Shown one piece after another: positions 44,070 through 55,098 of a DNA stretch of 64,000 bases. The position numbers and the translations under genes are program-made. Within the stretch, counting starts at the first letter, position 1, and the number at the start of each line of letters is the position of its first letter. Source of the DNA: Ahaetulla prasina (lineage: Eukaryota; Chordata; Lepidosauria; Squamata; Colubridae). Where the stretch lies: NCBI RefSeq assembly GCF_028640845.1, contig NC_080540.1, forward strand, positions 138,731,920 through 138,795,919, written 5' to 3'. Below the pieces are notes generated by a model, which was not told the origin of the DNA, did no database searches, and worked only from the letters and a program-made list of their open reading frames with translations.

Positions 44070-44765
44070 CAGTGGTTCTCAACCTTTATAGTGCTGCGAC
44101 CCCTTTAATACAATTCCCCACGATGTGGCAACCCCAACCATAAAATTATTTTCGTTTTGAATTTATCGCGCCTGAAGCCAGATTAGGCTAGCGATTGGGA
44201 GTGATTGCAGCTGGCTTGAGAGGGAGACATCAGAGCAAAGATTTCTCTCTTTTTCAATTCATCGCGCCTGAAGCCGAATTCGGCTAGTGATTTGAAGAGC
44301 CTGCAGCTGGCTTGTGGAGTCAACCATTGGAGCGCGATTCTTCGACTTGCAAGTAGACTTCCCATATTTCCGATGGTCTTAGGCGACCCCTGGCAAATTT
44401 TTTCCCGAAGGCCATCACTCTGCTAAACAAATAATCCCCTCAACACTGTCAGACTATTTACTGAATCTGCACTACTATTAATCGTTTCATAGTTCCCATC
44501 ACCAATCTCTTTCCACTTATGACTGTATGACTATAACTTGTTGCTGGCAATCCTTATGATTTATATTGATATATTGATCATCAATTGTGTTGTAAATGTT
44601 GTATCTTGATGAACGTATCTTTCTTTTATGTACACTGAGAGCATATGCACCAAGACAAATTCCTTGTGTGTCCAATCACACTTGGCCAATAAAATTCTAT
44701 TCTATTCTATTCAAATCGTCATTCGACCCCCAAGGGGGTCCCGACCCACAGGTTGAGAACCGCTG
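44070..44765. mobile_element. hAT-type element, copy 1, with perfect 8-bp TSD
   Basis: CAGTGGTTCTCAACCTTTAT at the left and CACAGGTTGAGAACCGCTG at the right; TSD GTCTAAGT at 44062-44069 and 44766-44773. Interrupted by a LINE tail at 44399-44711. A second, 5'-clipped copy is at 49012-49359. Confidence 0.92.
44399..44711 (+). mobile_element. L3/CR1-type LINE 3' end inserted in hAT copy 1 only
   Basis: Family 3' UTR (GAAGGCCATCACTCTGCTAA, CACTTGGCCAATAAAATTC) with about three TTCTA pentamers, flanked by CAAAT at 44394-44398 and 44712-44716. The empty site is seen in the duplicate near 49310 (CTGGCAAATCGTCATTTGAC), so boundaries and TSD are certain. Confidence 0.93.
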
Positions 44766-45262
44766 GTCTAAGTGCTATTGCTGTTGCTATTGTGTTTTTA
44801 TCACTGTTGTTATCCACCCAGAGCTGTAAGCTACGAAATGGATAACCGTATAAACCTTTTATATAAATACATAAAGGACTCCAAATTGAAAGCTCAGTTA
44901 GGATTACCGATGCACCGAAGGCCTGCTCGTAAATATGCAGGGCATTGTGAGATGTTCTCTTAAAAGGAATGTGGTTGGAAGGTTCTGTAGAAAACCATGT
45001 GTGTAAGTAGGTCAGGTTTCCTTGTTTAAAGACTTGCATTTTGCAGAGCTGATCTGCTTCTCCCCTGGAATAGTGGATTTTTTTTTTAATAATAATAAAA
45101 AAAGAGACATTCCTACCCTAGCTAAGAATGTCAAGTAACAGAATTGTCCTTTAGATTTCCTTTTTGGTATGTGAAATTGGCCACCTTATGAATTAAGTGT
45201 CACCATTCGTAATGAGTCTATCCTCCTTAGACAAACAAACCCTTTGCATGTCAGTAACAGTA

Positions 45263-45654
45263 CAGGTAGTCCTCGACTTACAACAATTCATTTAGTGACC
45301 ATTCAAAGTTACAGCACTGAAAAAATGACTTATGACTGTTTTCCACACTTGCGACCGTTACAGCCACCCAACGGTCACCTTATCAAAACTCAGGTGCTTG
45401 GCAAGTGACTCATATTTATGACAGTTGCAGTGTCCTGCGGTCACGTGATCACATTTTGTGACCTTCTGACAAGCAAAGTCGATGGGAAAGCCAGGTTCTC
45501 TTAACAACCATGTTACTAATTTAACAAGTGCAGTGATTCACTTAACGACTGTGGTAAGGAAGGCTGTAAAATGGGGCAAAACTCACCTAAGAAATGTCTC
45601 GCTTAGCAACAGAAACTTTTGGGCTCAATTGTGATCATAAGTTGAGGACTACCT
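45263..45654. mobile_element. CAGGTAGTCCTC TIR element with TA target duplication
   Basis: TA-CAGGTAGTCCTCGACTTAC ... ATAAGTTGAGGACTACCTG-TA, the best preserved copy in the window; duplicated at 49854-50246. TA flanks and TIRs suggest a Tc1/mariner-like mechanism. No transposase. Confidence 0.85.
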
Positions 45655-46694
45655 GTACTTCACTTTGTCTTCTTTATGCCTTCCACAGAGTACCGGATGC
45701 TTGGAGCAGTTAAAAACATGTCTTTTTCTGATACCAAATTTGGATGATGAACTCTAAGAATAGAGTTATTGAAAATAGAGATAATATCATTATCTAGTAG
45801 GCACACACACATAACGATAAGCATTCTTTGCATAACTGTAAGATTTACATAAATAGGAAAGAAGAAATTGTTCAAAATGTCCTTCCTCTGCCCCCAGCCA
45901 AAATCTTTAGGAGAAGCTGAAAATCTTCAGTGGTCATAAAATATCACTACCAATTAAGATCATATGCTTCAAAGGTCTAACACAGTGCATTGCTTTCACT
46001 ACTTTATTTTATTTTTAAATAAAATTTGCTTAGTGTTGTGTTTTAGTTCCTTACTTTCCTGTTTCTAACATAAAACACAGGTAGTTTCCACATCAATATT
46101 TTTATAATTATTTTCAAAGCAGGTGTGAAGACCTGGTCTCCCCAAAGCCAGATCTGATATGTGTTGGAGCCTTTCGGCTATGTTGGACTTCCACGCCCAT
46201 TATCTCCATTCAGAATGGTGAATGTAAATTCCCATTCTAGTAGGTTCTCTATCATTGAACAAAAGACAAATTATGATGCCAAACCCTTGACTTCCATACC
46301 TTACATACATAATTTGATACAGAGTTGTACAGAGATAAGAAAAAGAATAAACTACACTTTAAAAAAAAACTTGATTGGATGCCTCCACTCCAGACTGGCT
46401 GTGAACTGCCACTAAATTGCCAGCTGGCATCGCTTTGTAGTCAGCGCAAATTCGGACCAAACCGTCCGGTTTGACTGGGGTTACTATGGGTGTCTCCCAT
46501 TTTGCATGGTCGACGGGGACTAATATTCCCTGGCTTACTAACTTGTCCAATTCTCGGTCAATTTTAGGTTTTAGGGCGAATGGGACCCTCCTAGCCTTCC
46601 GGTTTGGCTCTGCTTCGTGCAGAAAGCAGCTATGATTTAGCTGCTGACTCCCTAGTCTGTAAAAGCTGTTAGGACATCGTAAATCTGAGTCCAA

Positions 46695-47445
46695 CAGCTT
46701 GTATTCTTTCCTTCGGGCGAAGGAGGAAAGCTGAGCAATTAGATTTGAGGTTGAGATGCCCTAATCTGGTGGGAAGTTCTCCTTCTATAATCTGATAAGC
46801 TCCGGGCTAGGAGAGGCACTTGCCTTCATGGCAAACAAACGAAGCATCCAACTGCCACGACAAGAATTGATTTAATGATGGATTTAAACGTGGACGGAGC
46901 AAAAACTGGAGTTCTAACATCTGCTTGTAAGAAGATTGTGAAACCCTGAGGATTTATTGGCTGCGAAGATAGGAGAGAAGAAAGCAAATGGCGGTTTTGT
47001 GGAATGTGTGCTCTGAAACGAAAGTAGAAATGCTTACTAACAGCTAGTGTTGAAGTAGAAGAAAGAAGATACATAGAAACATACTGACTAAACGGAAGAT
47101 ATGAGAATTTTATGATTTATATTTTCTCTTTTGGGCTTGACTTGTTATATATATTTTAAATGGCTTTTAAGCCAATAGTGCCAAAAGTGTGTTGAAAAGA
47201 AGATATATAGGAAGATACTGACTAACTGGAAGAAATGAGAATCTTATGATTTATATTTTTTCATCTTCCTTGGGATTATAGATTTAAAAGATAGGGTGTT
47301 TTTTTTTTTTGAAATTTTCTTTTAAAATTTTTTTTCTTTCTCTTTTTTGGTTTATTATTAAGCTATCCTTTTTTTTTAAAATGGCCTTTAAGCAAATAGT
47401 GCCAAAAGTTATTAAAAACTTTGAAATTTCAGCTGAAATTTCCCA
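46695..47445. other. Segment interrupting the gypsy element
   Basis: Separates protease from reverse transcriptase. It contains two related stretches (ATGAGAATTTTATGATTTAT near 47101 and ATGAGAATCTTATGATTTAT near 47233; AAGCCAATAGTGCCAAAAGT near 47169 and AAGCAAATAGTGCCAAAAGT near 47391) and T-rich runs. It may be a piece of another retrotransposon's 5' region; I cannot name it. Confidence 0.45.
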
Positions 47446-47929
47446 GGCAATTCTTGAATACGTCCTCGAACTCCTTCAATAGTTCGTCTCTGAGGATGAC
47501 GTCGCTCCTGTGGACCCCGGTCACTCCCATGCCCAAAGCTCGGAACCAGTCCAACCCTAGCAAACTCGGTAGAGTTCTGTTTACTATGGTGATTGGCAGG
47601 GTCTTTGTGAATTGTCCATATTTGACTTGGACGGCTGTAGCTCCTCGAACAGGGATCCGATTCCCCTGGTAGTCCTGCACCCTCAGCTTCTGGGTTTGTA
47701 GCTGACGTTTAGCGATCGCTGGCAAGTCTCTCACGATGGTGTCCCAGGACCTAATGGTGATTGACGACCCAGTGTCTACTTCCATGGGACACGGCACCCC
47801 TTCAACGTAGACTTGGGTAAATATCTTCTTCTCTAGTCGTGTCGATGCGTGGCCCACTCTCACAGTGGTCTGGTTTAACTTCGCGCCCTTTTTAAATGGA
47901 CCAATCCCTGGCCGCTTCGCTGCTCCCAC
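47445..47929 (-). pseudogene. Gypsy protease region
   Basis: Retropepsin-like frame with active-site MEVDTGSS (catalytic Asp kept), GATAVQVKYG and LLGLDWFRALG, ending FEDVFKNCLGNF where the interrupting segment begins. Confidence 0.8.
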
Positions 47930-48076
47930 GCTCTGATTGGTCGGTTTGAATTTTTGGCGGGAAGGTTGAAACTCGGCATGCCCGAGCTATGTGTCCTTTT
48001 TTCACACCGACAAACCGCATCCTTGAATCTGCAGTTTTGCCGTTGGTGTTGCCCCCACAACTCACACATTCGTCGG

Positions 48077-48721
48077 TCACCTCTCCAGCCTCCCAGTGTG
48101 GAACACCTCTTCCTCTTCCTCACCTTCCGATTCGGCATGGACTTCCTCGCTGTGGACCGGTGTAGTCTTTGTCCCGGCACCTTGCGCGTTTGGCTTTTGC
48201 AAGGTCTCCGCCGCCTTGGTGGACATTTCATGAGCTCTGGCTTCATCCAGGGCTATCGCTAGAGTCAGGTTGCTTTTAGACAGCAGCCGCCTTTGTAGTC
48301 TGATGTCTCTGACCCCACAAATGAGCTGTTTGAGTAAGGAGTCCTCCAAATCTCTGTACTCGCAGTGGTTTGCGGCTTTCCTCAATGCGGCCATGTACAC
48401 ACTTATTGATTCGCCTTCTCGCTGTACCCATTGCCTCAATTCGAACCGTTGGACGAACTTTGAGGGTACCGGTGCGTAGTGCGCTCGAAGTGTTGTTTGT
48501 AGTGTCTGCCACGGTACCGATTGTACCGGCGTTGGTTCTGAGAGTGACTCCGCCGTATCGAAGACCTCTGGACCGCAGTGGCTCAGGAAGTATGCTCGCT
48601 TCCGATTGTCCGAGACTCCCTGTAGTTCGTTCGCTTCGAGGAAACACTCGAAACGAGCCATGTACGACCCCCATTTTTCCTTGGCTGGGTCAAATGGCGC
48701 TGGCGGCGTGTAGCTGGACAT
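48077..48721 (-). pseudogene. Gypsy gag-like frame
   Basis: A single open frame with a retrotransposon-gag capsid pattern: FDPAKEKWGSYMARFECFLE near the start, RKRAYFLSHCGPEVFD, and FELRQWVQREGESISVYMAA, then an acidic GEEEEE tail. The zinc knuckle that should follow is out of frame and has lost its spacing. It belongs to a dead element. Confidence 0.82.
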
Positions 48722-48823
48722 CGCTATTTTCCGCCTTCGCAAACTGGCTGGGTTAAGGAATTCCTGGTTCCTTCAGCTCTTTCTTTTGATCTCACTGCCC
48801 CAACATCCCACCTTCATCGCCAA

Positions 48824-49011
48824 TGTTAAGTTCGGGCAATGAAGAGGCAGGAGACCAACGAGTGGCAACAGCACTTTAGTTTATTGTGACCCAGCAAAAG
48901 ACAACCGGCAAAAACCCCTCTTTAAATACTCTTTTGGCTGAGGCTTCAACCAATCAGCAACGTGCAATTTTCCCGCCCAAAATTCCCTCTCGAAGTTCAA
49001 AATACATTACA
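48824..49011 (-). mobile_element. Gypsy 5' LTR (188 bp)
   Basis: On the minus strand it begins TGTAATGTATTTTG and ends GAACTTAACA (TG...CA), with GAGTATTTAAAGAGG as the TATA-like box and CACAATAAACTAAAG as the poly(A) signal. The presumed primer-binding site TTGGCGATGAAGGTGGG follows at once (48807-48823). Confidence 0.82.
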
Positions 49012-51024
49012 GTGGCGACCCCTTTAATACAATTCCCCATGATGTGGCGACCCCAACCATAAAATTATTTTTGTTTTGAATTTATCGCGCCTGAAGCCGT
49101 ATTGGCTAGCGATTGGGAGTGATTGCAGCTGGCTTGAGAGGAAGAGCAAAGATTTCTCTCTTTGTTAATTCATCGCACCTGAAGCCGAATTCGGCTAGTG
49201 ATTTGAAGAGCCTGCAGCTGGCTTGTGAAGTCAACCATTGGAGCGTGATTCTTCGACTCGCAAGTAGACTTCCCATATTTCCGATGGTCTTAGGTGACCC
49301 CTGGCAAATCGTCATTTGACCCGCAAGGGGGTCCCGACCCACAGGTTGAGAACCGCTGGTCTAAGTGCTATTGCTGTTGCTATTGTGTTTTTATCACTGT
49401 TGTTATCCACCCAGAGCTGTAAGCTACGAAATGGATAACCGTATAAACCTTTTATATAAATACATAAAGGACTCCAATTGAAAGCTCAGTTAGGATTACC
49501 GATGCACCGAAGGCCTGCTCGTAAATATGCAGGGCATTGTGAGATGTTCTCTTAAAAGGAATGTGGTTGGAAGGTTCTGTAGAAAACCATGTGTGTAAGT
49601 AGGTCAGGTTTCCTTGTTTAAAGACTTGCATTTTGCAGAGCTGATCTGCTTCTCCCCTGGAATAGTGGATTTTTTTTTAATAATAATAAAAAAAGAGACA
49701 TTCCTACTCTAGCTAAGAATGTCAAGTAACAGAATTGTCCTTTAGATTTCCTTTTTGGTATGTGAAATTGGCCACCTTATGAATTAAGTGTCGCCATTCG
49801 TAATGAGTTTATCCTCCTTAGACAAACAAACCCTTTGCATGTCAGTAACAGTACAGGTAGTCCTCGACTTACAACAATTCATTTAGTGACCATTCAAAGT
49901 TACAGCACTGAAAAAATGACTTATGACTGTTTTCCACACTTGCGACCGTTACAGCCACCCAACGGTCACCTTATCAAAACTCAGGTGCTTGGCAAGTGAC
50001 TCATATTTATGACAGTTGCAGTGTCCTGCGGTCACGTGATCACATTTTGTGACCTTCTGACAAGCAAAGTCGATGGGAAAGCCAGGTTCTCTTAACAACC
50101 ATGTTACTAATTTAACAAGTGCAGTGATTCACTTAACGACTGTGGTAAGGAAGGCTGTAAAATGGGGCAAAACTCACCTAAGAAATGTCTCGCTTGGCAA
50201 CAGAAACTTTTGGGCTCAATTGTGATCATAAGTTGAGGACTACCTGTACTTCACTTTGTCTTCTTTATGCCTTCCACAGAGTACCGGATGCTTGGAGCAG
50301 TTAAAAACATGTCTTTTTTTGATACCAAATTTGGATGATGAACTCTAAGAATAGAGTTATTGAAAATAGAGATAATATCATTATCTAGTAGGTACACACA
50401 CATAACGATAAGCATTCTTTGCATAACTGTAAGATTTACATAAATAGGAAAGAAGAAATTGTTCAAAATGTCCTTCCTCTGCCCCCAGCCAAAATCTTTA
50501 GGAGAAGCTGAAAATCTTCAGTGGTCATAAAATATCACTACCAATTAAGATCATATGCTTCGAAGGTCTAACACAGTGCATTGCTTTCACTACTTTATTT
50601 TATTTTAAAATAAAATTTGCTTAGTGTTGTGTTTTAGTTCCTTACTTTCCTGTTTCTAACATAAAACACAGGTAGTTTCCACATCAATATTTTTATAATT
50701 ATTTTCAAAGCAGGTGTGAGGACCTGGTCTCCCCAAAGCCAGATCTGATATGTGTTGGAGCCTTTCGGCTATGTTGGACTTCCACGCCCATCATCTCCAT
50801 TCAGAATGGTGAATGTAAGTTCCCATTCTAGTAGGTTCTCTATCATTGAACAAAAGACAAATTATGATGCCAAACCCTTGACTTCCATACCTTACATACA
50901 TAATTTGATACAGAGTTGTACAGAGATAAGAAAAAGAATAAACTACACTTTAAAAAAAAACTTGATTGGATGCCTCCACTCCAGACTGGCTGTGAACTGC
51001 CACTAAATTGCCAGCTGGCATCGC
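49012..51024. repeat. Segmental duplication, right copy
   Basis: Begins inside the hAT element (GTGGCGACCCCTTTAATAC), lacking its first about 22 bases, and follows 44093-46432 to GGCATCGCT at 51024. It lacks the LINE tail of the left copy. It includes the CAGGTAGTCCTC element at 49854-50246. Confidence 0.93.
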
Positions 51025-51143
51025 TCTGCTATTCTTCATGGGACAAAACTTTTAATCATGACCTTGACTGAGAACACAAACATTCTGCATATCCGTGATA
51101 AGCCAAAAACTTTTAAGCTCCAAAGAACATCAAAAATTGAGTT
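51025..51143. other. Unique DNA after the first segmental duplication
   Basis: Short unique-looking interval between the two duplications; no feature seen. Confidence 0.4.
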
Positions 51144-52577
51144 CAAGCTTATCTGTGGACCAGAGCTCAGAGTTTTTAAAGCTTGTCGTGGTCTTAAAAT
51201 TGCAGTTTTATAACTGATGACACAACAGTTTGCAGTGTCCCACCTGTCACTGCAGTTAAAAATTCAAGGCTCAGCACATTTTTCACGGTAGCTCGACTGA
51301 AATTTCAAGGATCGGCTTATCCATGGATGGACTTTTCCACACAATGCATATAATTATCTGAATGGTTAAGGGTTTGATTCTTAATTTAGCAAACAATATG
51401 ACTTTTGTTAAATATACCTTCAGGATATTTAAAACACTAATTATTTCAATAGCATATTAATTGAGTCAGATGCCAGACTTTGGTTTTAAAGTCTCTACTC
51501 GGTAGACGACAATTCAATTTTAAGGTCTGCTGAACCAACATGTCCCTGAAAAATGTCAGCTTTCATGGCTGTGAGTCTAATAACTGCTGGGTTTTGTATT
51601 CGTGGACGTCTATTACTTATTGGTGGGTGCAAATTCCAGCTTCAGATCTCACTGTCACAGGTTAAAATGGCCTCAGCAGAAGCAAGAGAACTATCCTTGA
51701 AACTAATATTGGTCTCATCTAAGTTGATTTGCTGGGCCAGTGGTATGGTATACATTCTCCAAAGCTTGTTTGTAACGAAGAGTCTGAAATGGATGGGTGC
51801 CAGCGCTTAACTGGTCATTTCTGAGGTCTAATCCATTCCTGGTGCCTGACTCTACGACCACCCTTCCTTCCATGGCATGAGGCCTTTATTGGTGCATGTG
51901 GAACTCTCCTGCAATTTGCATGCTTGTTCCAGTAGTTTCAGTCTTAGGGCAAGCCAGGGTCACCCTTTTAGGAAATAAATCTGAGAGTTGTGGAAAAGAA
52001 ATAATCTCAAGGAAACAGTGTGTGTCCTGGTCTTTGGTGATGGGTCAGCACTTATTGCTGGCAGGAATTGCGGTCCCAAGCCAGACGCCGTTGCTACTGT
52101 TTAAGGGTGACCGCTTCTTTTAGAAGTAGCTGCCGCCAGTCTGCTTGGAATGCTGCAGCACACAAGTTGTCCATGCCAAGTTGGAATGGGCCAGTTTGGG
52201 CACAAAGGCAGAAGTCGGAAATGTACTTCCCTAGGTATTTTTCATAATGTTTCCTGAAAACAAATCTCTGTAATACTCCTGTCCATGGAGCCTAAGTTCC
52301 TTATCCTTTGAATTGTGGAAGAACTTGCTTTATTCAGTTTGTTAGTTCAGTTGCCTGTCATGAAATGACTTACAAGCAGTCCTAAATCTTTGGTTGTAGA
52401 TAAAGGAGGTCAATATAATTGTCATGGTATGTTAGGCAAACTAGGTGAAGAGCCATCATGCTTGGTGTATATACTGTGTGGTCAAGTTCCATTCCTTTCT
52501 CCTGCCATCTCTCAAGATTTAACTTCTGGAAAATTAGGAGAAGAAGCTCAGCAGTGATATATTCAGGGCACATACAC

Positions 52578-52579
<2 letters not shown>

Positions 52580-52613
<34 letters not shown>
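52580..52613. repeat. (CA)n microsatellite
   Basis: About 16 CA units after an ACATACATACA stretch; longer in the duplicate (about 57030-57074). Confidence 0.92.
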
Positions 52614-52615
<2 letters not shown>

Positions 52616-52668
52616 CCTTTATACAAAGCATTCAGAGAATTGGTGTATTTTTTTCAGTCAACTAGATC

Positions 52669-52793
52669 AGGGGTCTCCAACCTTGGTCCCTTTAAGACTT
52701 GTGGACTTCAACTCCCAGAGTTCCTCAGCCAGCTTTGCTGACTCTGGGAGTTGAAGTCCACAAATCTTAAAGGAACCAAGGTTGGAGACTCCT
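52669..52793. mobile_element. Palindromic hAT-type MITE (duplicated at 57129-57252)
   Basis: CAGGGGTCTCCAACCTTGGT ... ACCAAGGTTGGAGACTCCTG, followed by AACTAGATT, which matches the AACTAGAT before it (TSD). The second copy has lost bases near its right end. Confidence 0.88.
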
Positions 52794-52821
52794 GAACTAG
52801 ATTAAGTAAATAAAGTTTCTT

Positions 52822-53733
52822 TTTTTATATATATATATAAAAGTTTTATTTTTACATTCATATCCAACAACTCATCCAATGTACAGTCATATATAATTAG
52901 TCGGGCTTGCCCAGTCACCACCCCCTCCTTTTAACTCTCTTCCCTCTTCTACCTTCTTCTACTTTCCAGACCTTCCTCCCCTTCTCTTATCTACATCCTC
53001 TCCTCCCTCCACCCTATATCTTCCTTCTCCCTCTTCTACCCCTCTTCCTTCCTCTTCTCCCTCTTCTCCCCCTCTTCTCCTCTTTCCTACCTCCTACTCT
53101 CTCCTCTTTTCTCCCTCCCCACCATTCTAAAATGGTAGCTGGGCAGACCCGACCCTACATTAATTATATTTATACATCTTCAATAATCCCTGTACATTAA
53201 CCATCACTCCATCCTCTACCCTCACCCCCCAATTCCCTCCCCTTACACCCCCGACTTCCCAGAACAAAATGCAGGGTATCAAAACTAACGATCATAATCC
53301 AAAATAAATCCTAAATTATAATCTCTAGTCACTCCACACATAATCACACTCTAAATTCCCCTCTCCTTCAGAAATATATCTAATACAAAATATTTCCTAA
53401 ATTTACTCATATGCTATTCAATATTTTTTTATCTGATACTTATTTTGAATATAATCAATCCACATTTTCCATTCTAAAATATATTTTTCTATAGTATATA
53501 TATATACTATAATATATATATACTATTATAATATATTCTATAATATATTTTGTATAGTCTTTCAAATAAGCAGAAATTTTTGCCATTTCTGCCAGATTTG
53601 ATACTTTGAGTGTCCATTCTTCAATTGTAGGTAATTCTTCTTTCTTCCAATATTGAGCAATCAAAAGTCTTGTGGCTGTTATTAAGTTCAAAATCAATTT
53701 AGTCTCTATAGCTGTACAATCCATAATTATTCC
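52822..53733 (-). mobile_element. L1 LINE 3' end, truncated, with 17-bp TSD
   Basis: A minus-strand frame ends the ORF2 protein with ATRLLIAQYWKKEELPTIEE and KVSNLAEMAKISAYLK, followed by a C/T-rich 3' UTR (plus-strand CCTCCCTCCACCC). AGTAAATARAGTTTCTT at 52805-52821 and 53734-53750 flanks it (16 of 17 match). Duplicated at 57280-58195. Confidence 0.9.
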
Positions 53734-54559
53734 AGTAAATAGAGTTTCTTGAACTGTAATTCAATCTGTAATCTTTCATTTTATATAATAATGAGGCCTA
53801 ACACTGGTCTATGATTTGTACTCTGCACAAATTATACAGAGTCCCTTGGAACATATTTAGGTTGTCTTGTTTATACTCTCATGAGCCCATATGGTTTAGT
53901 TACTCCCTTTTGGGGAGATCGCTGATGTGAGGTGAACGTAATCTATTCCATTATCTTCTTGCCCTAGCATTTGAAATTTACCAAAGGCATGAAAAAAAAA
54001 GGGGGGGGGAGGAGGAGGAGGCAAACTCAGGCATGAGAAACATGCATCCAAAAACTAATTCTCTTGGTCAGAAGCTTTTACAGAGAGTAGACTGCTGACA
54101 ACCAAGCTGTGCTACCGAATCTTAACCAAACAGGAGACTCAAGTCCTGTTTGTGTGTGCAAAACAGTTCTTCTTTCTACGTCATGGGTTTTATTATTTGG
54201 AGAGGTGCTATCGGAAATTCATATTCTCTTGACTTTGAACTACAGATCCCAAGATTCCTTGGGAATGAGAAAACTAGCATCTAATTTTGCAAGTAATTCA
54301 AGATGGATTAAATGCCTAACCAAATTGCTGTGATTTCCAAATTTCAGGAAAGTTGCCTTATTTCTCCTGGCAGTGGGATCTTGCTAATTTAAGAGAGTGA
54401 AGCCCAGGGGAGAAGACGTGAGAGTGGAAATTTCAACTCTGTTCTGGCCATCTTTAGTTCTTCTCTATCCCCATCCCCAGCACCACCTTGGAATTGAAAC
54501 TATTATAGCTCCTGCATCAGTTGCTACACTACCTTCATCCCCTTTTCATGTGGTATAAT

Positions 54560-54920
54560 CAGTGGTGGGATTCAAATAATTTAACAACCGGTTCTCTGCC
54601 CTAATGACCAGCTGAGTAGGTGTGGCTTGGTGGTCATGTGACCATGTGGGCGTGGCCAACTCAACATCACTCACGTCGATGCGTGCTTCGCCTTAGCTGT
54701 TACAATGTAATAAAGAGAGGCAGTTTCTGTAAGCAGGGCAATAAAGATTAGGCTAGAAACAACACCAGAATGTTTCCTTCCTGCCTTCCTTACAGGATTA
54801 GCCCTGTAAAGTGAAAAAAAACAAAATAAGATTTCTTCCAACACCCGGTTCTCTGAACTGCTTAGAAAGTTAACAACCGGTTCTCCCGAATAGGTGCGAA
54901 CTGGCTGAATCCCACCACTG
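54560..54920. mobile_element. hAT-type element with perfect 8-bp TSD (duplicated at 59022-59373)
   Basis: CAGTGGTGGGATTCAAATAA ... GGCTGAATCCCACCACTG, TSD GGTATAAT at 54552-54559 and 54921-54928. Internal AACAACCGGTTCTC repeats. The two duplicated copies differ in a short patch near 54695. Confidence 0.9.
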
Positions 54921-55098
54921 GGTATAATCCCACACAAGTGTCTTATTATTGCCACAACCTTTCCATGGCCAAAAACAGTGCCTTGTTTCCAAGGAAATCT
55001 TTTTTAATCCTTAATGTTGCGATAAAGCGTGATTCTCTTCCAGCCTTGTTTGTGCAACTTGTTTTAAGGTCATTTAGCTTAACTTAAACTGAAAGCAT

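Larger units (their letters stand above)
43590..44800 (+). mobile_element. tRNA-derived SINE split by two later insertions
   Basis: Three pieces of one plus-oriented SINE: 43590-43778 (GTGGCGCAGTGGTTAGAATG head), 44024-44069 (CACTTAGAGAGGGCTGTAAA) and 44766-44800 (CTAAGTGCTATTGCTGTTGC tail). A minus-oriented copy of the same SINE (43779-44023) and a hAT element (44070-44765) interrupt it. Confidence 0.85.
44093..46432. repeat. Segmental duplication, left copy
   Basis: Matches 49013-51024 nearly base for base apart from the 313-bp LINE insertion and scattered substitutions. It contains the hAT element, a SINE tail, a CAGGTAGTCCTC element (45263-45654, flanked by TA) and unique-looking DNA. 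The copies part after GCCAGCTGGCATCGCT. Confidence 0.93.
46433..49011 (-). mobile_element. Ty3/gypsy-type LTR retrotransposon, truncated and interrupted
   Basis: Minus strand, in order: LTR (48824-49011), gag (about 48721 down to 48077), a damaged zinc-knuckle region (about 48080-47930), aspartic protease with DTGSS (47929-47445), then, after an interrupting segment (46695-47445), the start of reverse transcriptase (46690-46436) with [20 protein letters not shown] and VRICADYKA. RNase H, integrase and the 3' LTR are absent. Frameshifts separate gag from the knuckle. It sits exactly at the junction of the two segmental copies. Confidence 0.9.
51144..55098. repeat. 4.45-kb tandem duplication, copy 1
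   Basis: Matches 55598-59548 almost base for base (offset 4454 at the start, 4462 after small indels). Contents in order: unique-looking DNA, (CA)n at 52580-52613, a hairpin MITE at 52669-52793, an L1 3' end at 52822-53733, a G-run and a hAT element at 54560-54920. Confidence 0.95.
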
